A DNA stretch of 64,000 bases, taken from positions 31,221 through 95,220 of the forward strand of contig CAMBDL010000005.1 in the NCBI GenBank assembly GCA_945865365.1, in the 5' to 3' direction. The notes beneath the pieces are model-generated. The model searched no databases. It was not told the origin of the DNA and saw only the letters and a program-made list of their open reading frames with translations. This stretch comes from Streptomyces griseus (lineage in GTDB: Bacteria; Actinomycetota; Actinomycetes; Nanopelagicales; Nanopelagicaceae). The number at the start of each line of letters is the position of its first letter. Within the stretch, counting starts at the first letter, position 1. The translations under genes and the position numbers were made by a program. Shown in pieces: positions 35,862 through 44,034 of this stretch.

Positions 35862-37043
35862 ATGAACGTTGTTATAGCTAAACCAGTCCCTGCCCCTCAA
35901 CGTCTGACTAGGGACGAGTGGCAGCGAATGGCGGCCATGTTCGGCTTCATTCTCTTCTTACACGTGGCCGGTGCCTTACTCATGTGGAAGGCCACAACTG
36001 GAGATTACATTCTTAGCGATGGCTCTCTTTTTGGTTGGGGAACTGCCGCCCTTGCCTACACACTTGGCATGCGTCATGCATTTGATGCCGACCATATCAG
36101 CGCAATCGATAACACAACGAGAAAGTTAATGTCTGAAGGTCAGCGCCCATTAGCTGTCGGATTTTTCTTCTCCCTTGGACACTCATCTGTAGTTTTTGCT
36201 TTAGCGATGTTGCTTAACTTCGGAATTAGAGCTCTTGGATCTCAACTTAAAGATGAAAACTCCTCGCTTCACCATTACACGGGTTTAATTGGCCTTACCG
36301 TGAGTGGAACTTTCTTAATGCTTATAGCAATTCTAAATCTCATTATTTTAGTCTCTATCGTTCGAGTCTTTATACAGATGCGCAAAGGCACCTACAATGA
36401 AGAAGAGTTAGAAAAACACTTAGACTCTCGTGGTTTCTTCATGCGTTTCTTCGGGCCTATTGCTCGGCGTATTGATGCATCATGGAAAATGTATCCGCTT
36501 GGAATCTTGTTTGGGCTTGGCTTTGATACCGCAACGGAGGTTGGATTACTTGTTCTAGCTGGTTCATCTGTAATTGCCGGTTTGCCATGGTGGGCAATAA
36601 TCTCGCTGCCTCTATTTTTTGCTGGCGGAATGAGTTTGCTCGATACCATCGATGGATCTTTTATGAACTTCGCATATGGCTGGGCCTTTTCGAAACCCGT
36701 GCGCAAGGTTTATTACAACATTATTATTACCGGCCTCTCTGTTTCGGTTGCATTCTTTGTTGGTGGATTAGAGTTGTGCCAGGTATTTGCACAGCAACTA
36801 AACCTCACGGGTGGTTTTTGGGACTACGCACTAGCTTTTAATCTCAATAACGCGGGCTACTTTATTGTCGGCTCATTTGTTGTTGTCTGGAGCATTGCGC
36901 TATTGCTCTGGAAATACGGCAAGATTGAAGAGCGTTGGCACAATAAGGCCCATGCAGCTCAACTTGCCCGTGGTGAAGAAAGCAACCACGCCGCAGCCGG
37001 GATAGATCTTGGGCCAATTAATGCTGGTTTTATAATCGATTAG
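35862..37043 (+). CDS. nickel/cobalt permease, NiCoT (HoxN/NixA) family
   Basis: A 393-residue membrane transporter taking up Ni2+ or Co2+. The family signature is in helix 2: GMRHAFDADHISAIDNTTRK (H-x4-DH). Other conserved stretches are FFSLGHSSVVFALA and FGLGFDTATEVGLL, plus GMSLLDTIDGSFMNFAYGWAF. Eight or so transmembrane helices are apparent. AGGGGG stands 3 nt before the ATG. The 188-bp upstream gap has a hairpin and repeated GGGCTGC elements that may make expression metal-responsive. No urease, hydrogenase or cobalamin gene is in the window, so the metal is undetermined. Confidence 0.92.
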   Translation: MNVVIAKPVPAPQRLTRDEWQRMAAMFGFILFLHVAGALLMWKATTGDYILSDGSLFGWGTAALAYTLGMRHAFDADHISAIDNTTRKLMSEGQRPLAVGFFFSLGHSSVVFALAMLLNFGIRALGSQLKDENSSLHHYTGLIGLTVSGTFLMLIAILNLIILVSIVRVFIQMRKGTYNEEELEKHLDSRGFFMRFFGPIARRIDASWKMYPLGILFGLGFDTATEVGLLVLAGSSVIAGLPWWAIISLPLFFAGGMSLLDTIDGSFMNFAYGWAFSKPVRKVYYNIIITGLSVSVAFFVGGLELCQVFAQQLNLTGGFWDYALAFNLNNAGYFIVGSFVVVWSIALLLWKYGKIEERWHNKAHAAQLARGEESNHAAAGIDLGPINAGFIID

Positions 37044-37130
37044 GAATCTTTATCCGTTGATGTCTCGTAGCAGCACTTATTAAAACTACTGCCGAAGAAG
37101 CCCGTGGTAAAGAGTTGCAATAATTCAGGG

Positions 37131-37267
37131 TAGAATTTCCCTTGTTGATGCAACCGCATCAAAGAACTTCCCCCTAAGCGCCGCACATGCAGCGCTACTT
37201 GCGAGTCTTATCACGACCCTGACGGCCATTGAGTGCCAGTCACACCCGAGACGCGCTTGTCGTCTCG
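37131..37267 (+). promoter_or_regulatory. putative promoter and three-hairpin 5' leader of the DEAD-box helicase gene
   Basis: TAGAAT at 37131-37136 is a plausible -10, giving a leader of about 140 nt. It contains three stem-loops: TTGATGC/GCATCAA with an AACC loop (37145-37162), AGCGC/GCGCT (37177-37196), and CGAGACG/CGTCTCG (37247-37267). The coding start follows at 37284. Long structured leaders are typical of cold-induced RNA helicase genes; temperature control here is inference. Confidence 0.45.
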
Positions 37268-37283
37268 ATTGGTATGCATTTCT

Positions 37284-39395
37284 ATGTCTCTACAACCACG
37301 TACTCCCGCGCCCGGAAAAGCCCGTCGCGCCGCATCTGTCGGTAAGCCAAAGCGAACAAAGAAGGCCGCTGCATTTAAAGCCGCTGATCCTAAAGCTCGC
37401 CACACTACCGCTGAAAAGAATGCGCGTAAGGGAGCGGCGGCAAAGCCTGCAACTTCACGTCGCTACTCAGATGCTGATCCAACAACGGTCTCTAAAAAAG
37501 AGGTTCGTTTAACTGATCGTTCGAAGTTGCGTGCAAAGCGCTTCCAAGAAAAAACAGCATCAAAGCCACGCCCAATTGAGGCGCCAGAAGAGCGCAAGGC
37601 ACGTATTGAATATTCACAAAAACCTGAGAGCCGTGCAAAGAAGTTTGTTGCTGCACGCGAAGAGCGCACCAAGCGCCCAATCGAAAAGAAGCCAGATTTT
37701 AAAAAGAGTGAATACAAGAAAAAAGAGTACGTCAAGCCTGAAAATAAGAAGCCTGAGTACGAAAAGAAAGATTTCAAGAAGACTGATTATAAGAAATCAG
37801 AGACTCGCCCAACAAATCGTCGCGATGCCGCTATAGCAAAAGTTTCTCGCACCGATGATGGCCGACCAAACTTTGTTCCACGTAAAGTTGAAAAGTTCGA
37901 TCCAACCCGCCCTAAGAAGCGCAGCGAAGCACCTGATACTCGTGCGGCTAACTTTCGCGCAGAACGTCCTACCCGTGATCGACGCAATGATTCACCGGCA
38001 TATGCCCGCGATGATTTCAAGCACTCTTCAAAGACACATACCAATGCCGCCGTTGACTTTGGTGCAGATGATAATTACATCTCAGCAAACTTAGCTGACG
38101 CTAACTTGATCGATGCAACTCCACTAACTGAAATCACCACAACGTTTAGTGATCTTGGAGTTGTCGCACCATTAGTCAACGCGCTTTCTAAGCAGGGAAT
38201 CATGCATCCATTCCCTATTCAGATTGCAACTCTGCCAGATGCATTAGCTGGTTTTGATATTTTGGGTCGCGGACAAACTGGTTCAGGTAAGACCCTTGCC
38301 TTTGGTTTAGCTCTACTTAATAACCTCAATGGCAAGGTCGCAAAGCCTCATAAGCCACTTGCTTTAGTACTTACTCCAACTCGCGAGCTTGCTCAACAGA
38401 TCGATGAAGTTTTAATGCCTCTAGCCCGCTCAATTGGTCATGAATCAGTTGTCGTTGCTGGCGGAATGTCGTATGCAAAGCAGATCACTGCAATGCGTCG
38501 CGGTACTGCCATCTTGGTTGCAACACCTGGACGCTTAATCGATCTTCTCAATAAGGGTGAAGTTCAGTTAGATCAGTTAGAGATAACTGTCCTTGATGAA
38601 GCCGATCAAATGGCCGACATGGGCTTCTTGCCAGTTGTTAAAGAGATTTTAGATCAAGCAAAGCTCGATGGACAGCGCATGTTGTTCTCGGCAACTCTTG
38701 ACCGCGGTGTTGATTCATTAGTACGCCAGTACTTAAAGAATCCTAAGACTCACTCACTACAAAACGATCGTGCCTCTGTTTCAACTATGGAGCACTATGT
38801 GCTTGTAATGAATCCCGGCGATAAAGATGACATTACAAATCAAATCGCTGCGCGTAACGGTAAGACAATCATGTTTGTGAAGACACAACGTGGAGCAGAT
38901 CGCTTAGCTGACAAACTGGCTCATGCTGGTGTTGCTGTTGGTGCACTTCACGGTGGAAAAACTCAAGCAGTACGTACTCGCACGCTTGCACTTTTCAAGG
39001 AGTCGGTAAATGCTGCACTAGTTGCAACTGATGTTGCTGCGCGCGGTATTCACGTTGATGGAATCTCATTAGTTGTACACGTTGATGCTCCAACAGATCA
39101 CAAGGATTACCTACACCGTGCTGGACGTACTGCACGTGCTGGTGAGGCCGGAACTGTTGTAACAATTGCAACGACTAAGCAGCAAAAATCTATCGGTGGA
39201 CTTACTTCTCGTGCCGGAGTTACTCCAAAATTTGTTGGTGTAACGCCTCTTAGTACCGAGTTGATGAAGATCACTGGCGCCCAAGAGCCATCAGGTGTCC
39301 CATACATCGTGCCGATTGTTGAAAAATCAGTGCGCAGTGGAGGCAATAAGCGTCCACGCCCTAACTCAAGTCAGCGTCGTCGTCGCCCTCACTAA
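37284..39395 (+). CDS. DEAD-box RNA helicase with long basic disordered N-terminus
   Basis: A 703-residue ATP-dependent RNA helicase. The first 260 or so residues are Lys/Arg/Glu-rich and low complexity, with repeated units such as KKSEYKKKEY and EKKDFKKTDYKK. The helicase core follows: Q motif, Walker A GRGQTGSGKTLAFGLAL, PTRELAQQI, LDEADQMADMGF, SAT, VATDVAARGIHV and HRAGRTARAG. The C-terminal tail is basic (GGNKRPRPNSSQRRRRPH). It probably acts in ribosome assembly or mRNA turnover, perhaps at low temperature. ATG 37284 is preferred to an in-frame GTG/ATG region upstream because it opens the conserved-looking N-terminus after the hairpin. Confidence 0.92.
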   Translation: MSLQPRTPAPGKARRAASVGKPKRTKKAAAFKAADPKARHTTAEKNARKGAAAKPATSRRYSDADPTTVSKKEVRLTDRSKLRAKRFQEKTASKPRPIEAPEERKARIEYSQKPESRAKKFVAAREERTKRPIEKKPDFKKSEYKKKEYVKPENKKPEYEKKDFKKTDYKKSETRPTNRRDAAIAKVSRTDDGRPNFVPRKVEKFDPTRPKKRSEAPDTRAANFRAERPTRDRRNDSPAYARDDFKHSSKTHTNAAVDFGADDNYISANLADANLIDATPLTEITTTFSDLGVVAPLVNALSKQGIMHPFPIQIATLPDALAGFDILGRGQTGSGKTLAFGLALLNNLNGKVAKPHKPLALVLTPTRELAQQIDEVLMPLARSIGHESVVVAGGMSYAKQITAMRRGTAILVATPGRLIDLLNKGEVQLDQLEITVLDEADQMADMGFLPVVKEILDQAKLDGQRMLFSATLDRGVDSLVRQYLKNPKTHSLQNDRASVSTMEHYVLVMNPGDKDDITNQIAARNGKTIMFVKTQRGADRLADKLAHAGVAVGALHGGKTQAVRTRTLALFKESVNAALVATDVAARGIHVDGISLVVHVDAPTDHKDYLHRAGRTARAGEAGTVVTIATTKQQKSIGGLTSRAGVTPKFVGVTPLSTELMKITGAQEPSGVPYIVPIVEKSVRSGGNKRPRPNSSQRRRRPH

Positions 39396-39406
39396 TTACA
39401 ACTCGA

Positions 39407-39412
39407 TAGGCT
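39407..39412 (+). promoter_or_regulatory. -10 box TAGGCT for leaderless M3 peptidase mRNA
   Basis: TAGGCT, 7 nt, ATG at 39420, in the 24-bp gap after the helicase gene. Confidence 0.5.
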
Positions 39413-39419
39413 TGGCGTC

Positions 39420-41459
39420 ATGACAAACTTTGATGCTAATCCCTTCGCCCATCTAAGCACGCTTACTTTTGAGTTGCCCCCTTTTTCTTTAATTAAAGAA
39501 GAGGACTACCTTCCCGCTTTCCACGCTGGAATGCAGCAACAATTAGATGAGGTTCAAGGAATCCTTAATACGCCAGGGGATGCAACTTTTGAAAACACAA
39601 TCGTTGCACTAGAGCGAAGTGGCAAGATTCTTGAGCGAGTTTCTTTGGTTTTCTTTAATAAGAGCTCAAGTGATACCAATGACGCGCTAGAAGCTATGCG
39701 AGCAGAGATCGCACCAAAGCTCTCAGCCCATCACGATGCAATCATGCTCAACCCACAATTTTTTGCCCGCATCAAGGGGCTCTTTGATAACCGGGATTCT
39801 CAGAACTTAAGCAGTGAAGATTCTTGGTTGCTTGAGAAATACTATAAAGATCTGATCCAAGCGGGTGCGCATTTAAGTGATAGTCAGCGAGCTCGCTTAA
39901 CCGAGCTCAACGGCCAACTTTCTAAACTCTCAACGCAGTTCTCTAAAAACTTACTTGCCGATACAAATGATTTGGCTGTAGTGGTCGATTCGATTGAAGA
40001 GTTAGATGGATTAACGCAGAATCAAATTACTGCCGCAGCTACAGCTGCGAGTGAGCGAGGATTATCTGGAAAGTGGTTACTTGCCCAAGTTAACTTCACC
40101 GGCAATCCACTTCTAGATTCACTTACTAACCGTGGATTACGTCAACGTATTATGCAAAGCTCATTGCAAAAGGGCAATCAAAACAACGCCAATGACAATA
40201 AGAAGATACTTCTTGAGATGGTTAAGTTGCGCGCAGAGCGCGCTCAGTTATTTGGCGTAAATTCACATGCTGAGCACATTACTGCAGTACAAACGGCTGA
40301 GAATCCAAGCAATATTCACGCCATGCTTAAAAAGATTGCCCCTGCAGCCGTTAAGAATGCACAATTAGAAGCCCAGGATCTTAAGAGATCTGCTGGTAAT
40401 GAAATCGAAAGTTGGGACTGGGGTTTTTACACTGAAAAAGTTCGCTTAGAAAAATACAGTATCGATACGGCCAAAATGCAGCCGTACTTTGAGCTAGAGC
40501 GAGTTCTCCATGATGGCGTATTTTTTGCCGCTAACAAACTCTTTGGAATTACTTTTAAAGAGCGGCCAGATTTACTTACTTACCACCCAGAGGCCCGAGC
40601 TTTTGAAGTCAGTAATGAAGATGGGACTCCTCTGGGCTTATTCATCGGTGATTTCTTTACTCGTGATTCAAAGCGTGGTGGAGCATGGATGAACTCATTG
40701 GTTAAGCAGAATTTCTTGCTCAACCAACTTCCGGTTGTGGTCAATAACCTGAATATTCCAAAACCTCCTGTGGGCCAGCCAGCACTTCTTACTTTGGACT
40801 TTACGACTACGTTGTTTCATGAGTTTGGTCATGCACTCCACGGGCTGCTCTCCCAAGTGAAATATCCACGTGTATCGGGTACCGCAGTGCAGCGCGACTT
40901 TGTGGAGTTCCCATCACAAGTTAATGAGATGTGGATTATGTGGCCAGAAGTTCTCAATAACTACGCACGCCACTATGAGACAGGTGAAGTTATGCCGCAG
41001 GAGTGGGTAGATAGTTTGAATGCTGCATCAACATTTAATGAGGGCTTTGCAACTACTAGTTACTTAGCTGCAGCGGTTCTAGATTTAGCCTGGCACTCAT
41101 TAACTAGCGAAGAAGCTGCCCAAGTCCACGATGTTGAAGCCTTTGAAGCCAAGGCTTTGTCCGACTATGGCCTTGATTTCGCACCTGTACCTACGCGTTA
41201 TCGCTCTACATACTTCTCACACATATTTGATGGTGGTTATTCTGCTGGATATTACGGCTATATCTGGTCTGAAGTTTTAGATGCAGATACCGTTGATTGG
41301 TTTAAAGAAAATGGTGGCTTACAACGCACAAACGGCGATCACTTTAGAGATACGTTGTTAGGTCGCGGTGGATCGATCGATTCAATGCAGATGTTTAGAA
41401 ACTTTAGAGGGCGCGATTCAAAGATCGAGCCTTTGCTCAAGCGTCGCGGTTTGCTGTAA
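39420..41459 (+). CDS. dcp: M3 family peptidyl-dipeptidase (Dcp-like)
   Basis: A 679-residue cytoplasmic zinc peptidase cleaving C-terminal dipeptides from short peptides. The zinc motif is TLFHEFGHALHGLLS, with the downstream Glu ligand in FVEFPSQVNEMW and the substrate-binding tail YFSHIFDGGYSAGYYGYIWSEVLDAD. The long helical N-terminal region (about 1-400) is typical of the family. Length fits Dcp (about 680). It has its own leaderless promoter, and its stop lies 6 bp from the end of the convergent DUF5302 gene. Confidence 0.93.
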   Translation: MTNFDANPFAHLSTLTFELPPFSLIKEEDYLPAFHAGMQQQLDEVQGILNTPGDATFENTIVALERSGKILERVSLVFFNKSSSDTNDALEAMRAEIAPKLSAHHDAIMLNPQFFARIKGLFDNRDSQNLSSEDSWLLEKYYKDLIQAGAHLSDSQRARLTELNGQLSKLSTQFSKNLLADTNDLAVVVDSIEELDGLTQNQITAAATAASERGLSGKWLLAQVNFTGNPLLDSLTNRGLRQRIMQSSLQKGNQNNANDNKKILLEMVKLRAERAQLFGVNSHAEHITAVQTAENPSNIHAMLKKIAPAAVKNAQLEAQDLKRSAGNEIESWDWGFYTEKVRLEKYSIDTAKMQPYFELERVLHDGVFFAANKLFGITFKERPDLLTYHPEARAFEVSNEDGTPLGLFIGDFFTRDSKRGGAWMNSLVKQNFLLNQLPVVVNNLNIPKPPVGQPALLTLDFTTTLFHEFGHALHGLLSQVKYPRVSGTAVQRDFVEFPSQVNEMWIMWPEVLNNYARHYETGEVMPQEWVDSLNAASTFNEGFATTSYLAAAVLDLAWHSLTSEEAAQVHDVEAFEAKALSDYGLDFAPVPTRYRSTYFSHIFDGGYSAGYYGYIWSEVLDADTVDWFKENGGLQRTNGDHFRDTLLGRGGSIDSMQMFRNFRGRDSKIEPLLKRRGLL

Positions 41460-41465
41460 AACTTA

Positions 41466-41660
41466 TTAGCCAGCCGAGCCCGAAGGACCTGACTTGCGTT
41501 GAAAACGTGGAGCTGGTGCCCCACCTGCTTGTGCGCCGCCGACCTTAGGACCAGATGAGTTTCCACTTCCAGGAAGCGCTGAGTTCTTATGCTTCTTTTT
41601 TTCTAACGCTTCTAAAAACTTTGCGCGAGCATCATCTGCGGGTTTCTTGTCATCGGTCAT
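41466..41660 (-). CDS. DUF5302 family small protein
   Basis: A 64-residue soluble protein. The N-terminal half (MTDDKKPADDARAKFLEALEKKK) is a charged helix, and the C-terminal half is Gly/Ser/Ala/Pro-rich and basic, ending PRFQRKSGPSG. This matches the short actinobacterial DUF5302 family of unknown function. ATG is preceded by TAGTAT and exactly 6 nt, and the gene lies 15 bp after bldC on the same strand. Confidence 0.82.
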   Translation of the reverse strand: MTDDKKPADDARAKFLEALEKKKHKNSALPGSGNSSGPKVGGAQAGGAPAPRFQRKSGPSGSAG

Positions 41661-41666
41661 GAGCCA

Positions 41667-41672
41667 ATACTA
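41667..41672 (-). promoter_or_regulatory. -10 box TAGTAT for leaderless DUF5302 mRNA
   Basis: TAGTAT (41672-41667), TGGCTC, then ATG at 41660 on the minus strand, in the short gap after bldC. Confidence 0.5.
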
Positions 41673-41675
41673 TCT

Positions 41676-41873
41676 TTAATTTGTACTCTCTTTGTACTCA
41701 CGTAAACGCTCTAAGACTTCTGATTCGCGATAACGGCGATGCCCACCCAGGGTTCTAATAGCAGTTAACTTTCCAGCCTTGGCCCAGCGCGTAACGGTCT
41801 TGGGGTTAACGTGAAATCTAACGGCAACCTCTTTAGGGGTAAGAAGAACTTCAGCATCGGGTAAACGGCTCAT
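41676..41873 (-). CDS. bldC: BldC-family MerR-like DNA-binding protein
   Basis: A 65-residue winged-helix regulator. LLTPKEVAVRFHVNPKTVTRWAKAGKLTAIRTLGGHRRYRESEV contains the helix-turn-helix and wing; it is nearly the entire protein. In Streptomyces BldC oligomerises on direct repeats and times development; in a unicellular planktonic actinobacterium its targets are unknown. A GGG-containing purine-rich SD precedes the ATG. A good sigma70-type promoter lies upstream. Confidence 0.93.
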   Translation of the reverse strand: MSRLPDAEVLLTPKEVAVRFHVNPKTVTRWAKAGKLTAIRTLGGHRRYRESEVLERLREYKESTN

Positions 41874-41903
41874 TCTCTTCCCTTCTTATTGAGGTGGTGA
41901 GCA

Positions 41904-41932
41904 AGTATCGCGAGTAAAGGTGGGCAAAGCAA
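41904..41932 (-). promoter_or_regulatory. bldC promoter (TTGCTT - 17 nt - GATACT)
   Basis: On the minus strand TTGCTT (41932-41927) and GATACT (41909-41904) are separated by exactly 17 nt. The implied leader is about 25 nt and contains an SD (AAGAAGGG), unlike the leaderless genes. Confidence 0.5.
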
Positions 41933-41946
41933 TATATTTCGAAGAG

Positions 41947-42762
41947 TTAATTGGCCGATTCAAGGCCCTGCACATTGCGCCAGCGCGACATGAGTCGTTC
42001 ATATCCTTGACCCGCCACCATTCCATCGGCAGCTGCAAGGCCAACTATGGAGTGCAAAACATCTTCAATAGAAGTGTCATCTTCTAAACCTTTATGGCCA
42101 TTATCGCGCAGAGACTTATCGAGATAGTTAGCTAATCCGCCGTAATCTAGTTCGACATAGGATTCTGGATGAAACATTTCAAGCCACGCAAGAAGATTTT
42201 CAAGATCTTGCTCTACTGGCCCCTCACCAAAAGCGGCAACAACGGTTTCATGAGCCGATTGTGCCCGTGACTTTGCTTGAACAATTGTTGTTCGGCAACG
42301 CGTTATTAATCCATGGGCATCTTCGCCTCGATGGCGCTCTTCGGGTGTGAAAAGTAAAAACCAACGAGGCGGAATAATCCACGTTTCATTAAGAATATGT
42401 GGAACTTTGTCCTCTAATAAATCAACGCCCGCAGTTATTACATCCTCCATTGATGGAGTAAGAAAAAATGGAACAACTGTGCTGGGTAATGAATCTTTAA
42501 AGTTATCTAAAGCTGCCCAACATCTAGTTGCTGTTGCCCAGGGACTTACAAATCTTTCACCATCTACTTCAAGTAAATGAACTCCATCAGGGCGGCCAAC
42601 GGGTGGTTCAGGAATAATAATTCGAAGAAGCGCTAACTCTTCTTCGCGAAAAATACTTTCAGCACTGAGATCAATGCCTTGCCAACGTAAACGATCGGCC
42701 GGTTCAAATGCTGAAAGCGGCTCGTAGATACGAAGTGATGCAACGTAAGGAGTTGGTCTCAC
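41947..42762 (-). CDS. conserved actinobacterial protein of unknown function
   Basis: A 271-residue soluble protein. I recognise it only as a type conserved near purM/DUF3073 in Actinobacteria. Visible blocks are PYVASLRIYEPLSAFEPADRL, GVHLLEVDGERFVSPWATATRCW, TWIIPPRWFLLFTPEERHRG and ESYVELDYGGLANYLD. No catalytic motif or transmembrane segment stands out. The GTG start overlaps the TGA of the DUF3073 gene (GTGA), so it is translated from the same mRNA. Confidence 0.78.
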   Translation of the reverse strand: MRPTPYVASLRIYEPLSAFEPADRLRWQGIDLSAESIFREEELALLRIIIPEPPVGRPDGVHLLEVDGERFVSPWATATRCWAALDNFKDSLPSTVVPFFLTPSMEDVITAGVDLLEDKVPHILNETWIIPPRWFLLFTPEERHRGEDAHGLITRCRTTIVQAKSRAQSAHETVVAAFGEGPVEQDLENLLAWLEMFHPESYVELDYGGLANYLDKSLRDNGHKGLEDDTSIEDVLHSIVGLAAADGMVAGQGYERLMSRWRNVQGLESAN

Positions 42763-42935
42763 GCACGTGGGATGTAATTGCCCTCAGCGAAGGGATCGTC
42801 GTCATCTCTATTTTTCGAGGTATCAACTTCGCCATGTAGTTCTTTAGTGAGGCGATCAAGATCCATGTCTTGTGCGTTGTACTTCAAATCCCGCGCAACT
42901 TTGGTTTGCTTTGCTTTTGCTCGGCCGCGACCCAT
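42759..42935 (-). CDS. DUF3073 family protein
   Basis: A 58-residue protein. It begins MGRGRAKAKQTKVARDLKY, followed by an acidic DDDDPFAEG stretch and the ending NYIPRA, matching the DUF3073 family universal in Actinobacteria and usually located next to purM, as here. The function is unknown; the basic head and acidic tail suggest nucleic-acid or ribosome contact (inference). TAAGGAGGT, a near-perfect SD, stands 6 nt before the ATG. The stop overlaps the next gene. Confidence 0.9.
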   Translation of the reverse strand: MGRGRAKAKQTKVARDLKYNAQDMDLDRLTKELHGEVDTSKNRDDDDPFAEGNYIPRA

Positions 42936-42975
42936 AAAGCGACCTCCTTACCTGTTTATTTCTCAGAGGCGTAGG

Positions 42976-44034
42976 CTATCGCGCCAGGTACGTGCCTTCC
43001 AAAGTGGAGCGTGAATCCAAGCCCTGGCGAGGGCTAACTCGCCCAGCGACCCAGGCCTTCATGCCCCGGGCGGCTAATGAGGCGATAGCTAGGTCGGCCG
43101 ACTCTGGAGCCACGATAGCGGTCATACCAATTCCGCAGTTCCAGGTCCGCTCCATGTCTATCTGGGGAACTTGGCCCATCGATGCCATGTACTCCATCTC
43201 AACTGGCAGCGACCATGTTGAACGCTCATATGTTGCACATAAATGATCTGGAATAACGCGCGCGGTATTTTCTGCGATTCCTCCACCTGTGATGTGCGAA
43301 AAAGCGCGCAACTGCCCTTTCATAGATTTAATGAGGGCTAAACAGTCGAGTGCATAAATTTCTGTGGGAGTTAAGAAAACTTCACCAGAAGTCTTTCCGT
43401 ACTCACTCACGTGTGCCTGCAAACTTAAATTCTTTGTCTTAATAATATGACGCACTAACGAGAAGCCGTTTGCATGAAAGCCACTAGATGGCATTGCGAT
43501 TAAAACATCTCCATTTTGTATTAAGTGGGCACCTAATTGATTATCTGAATCAACTACACCAGTTGCGGCGCCTGCAATGTCAAACTCATCTTCATTGAGT
43601 AAGCCTGGGTGTTCGGCGGTTTCGCCACCAATTAATGCAGTGTTTGCTTTCGCGCAACCACGTGCAATTCCTGCAACAATTTCAGCAACTCTATCCGGAA
43701 ATACTTTTCCAACTGCGATGTAATCGGTCATAAATAAAGGCTCTGCGCCACAGACAACTAGATCGTCAACGACCATAGCTACTAAATCCTCACCAATGGT
43801 GTCGTACTTACCCATCACTCGTGCGATTTCAGTCTTAGTGCCAACACCATCAGTTGAGGTTGCAAGCAAGGGTTTTTTCATACTCTTTAAAGCACTTGCA
43901 TCAAAGAGTCCGGCAAAGCCGCCAATGCTTCCTACAACTTCAGAACGTGAAGCCTTAGCAATCGACGCCTTCATTAATTCAACGGCGCGATCGCCTGCAT
44001 CGATATCAACGCCTGAATCCTTATATGTGCTCAT
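42976..44034 (-). CDS. purM: phosphoribosylformylglycinamidine cyclo-ligase
   Basis: A 352-residue AIR synthetase forming the imidazole ring (step 5 of purine synthesis). Signatures: STYKDSGVDIDAGDRAVELMK, STDGVGTKTEIA, GADL-type GGETAEHPGLL and the glycine-rich AFSHITGGGIAENTARV. Its ATG overlaps the purF stop by 4 bp. It is the last pur gene of the cluster. Confidence 0.96.
   Translation of the reverse strand: MSTYKDSGVDIDAGDRAVELMKASIAKASRSEVVGSIGGFAGLFDASALKSMKKPLLATSTDGVGTKTEIARVMGKYDTIGEDLVAMVVDDLVVCGAEPLFMTDYIAVGKVFPDRVAEIVAGIARGCAKANTALIGGETAEHPGLLNEDEFDIAGAATGVVDSDNQLGAHLIQNGDVLIAMPSSGFHANGFSLVRHIIKTKNLSLQAHVSEYGKTSGEVFLTPTEIYALDCLALIKSMKGQLRAFSHITGGGIAENTARVIPDHLCATYERSTWSLPVEMEYMASMGQVPQIDMERTWNCGIGMTAIVAPESADLAIASLAARGMKAWVAGRVSPRQGLDSRSTLEGTYLAR

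Noticed and set aside
37590..37830. DNA tandem repeat in the DEAD-box gene
   Set aside because: Repetition is at the amino-acid level (Lys/Glu/Tyr units) with varied codons; not an exact DNA repeat or mobile element.
41676..41873. Phage excisionase-like protein
   Set aside because: The MerR-like helix-turn-helix is shared with excisionases, but the full sequence fits BldC and there are no integrase or att sequences nearby.
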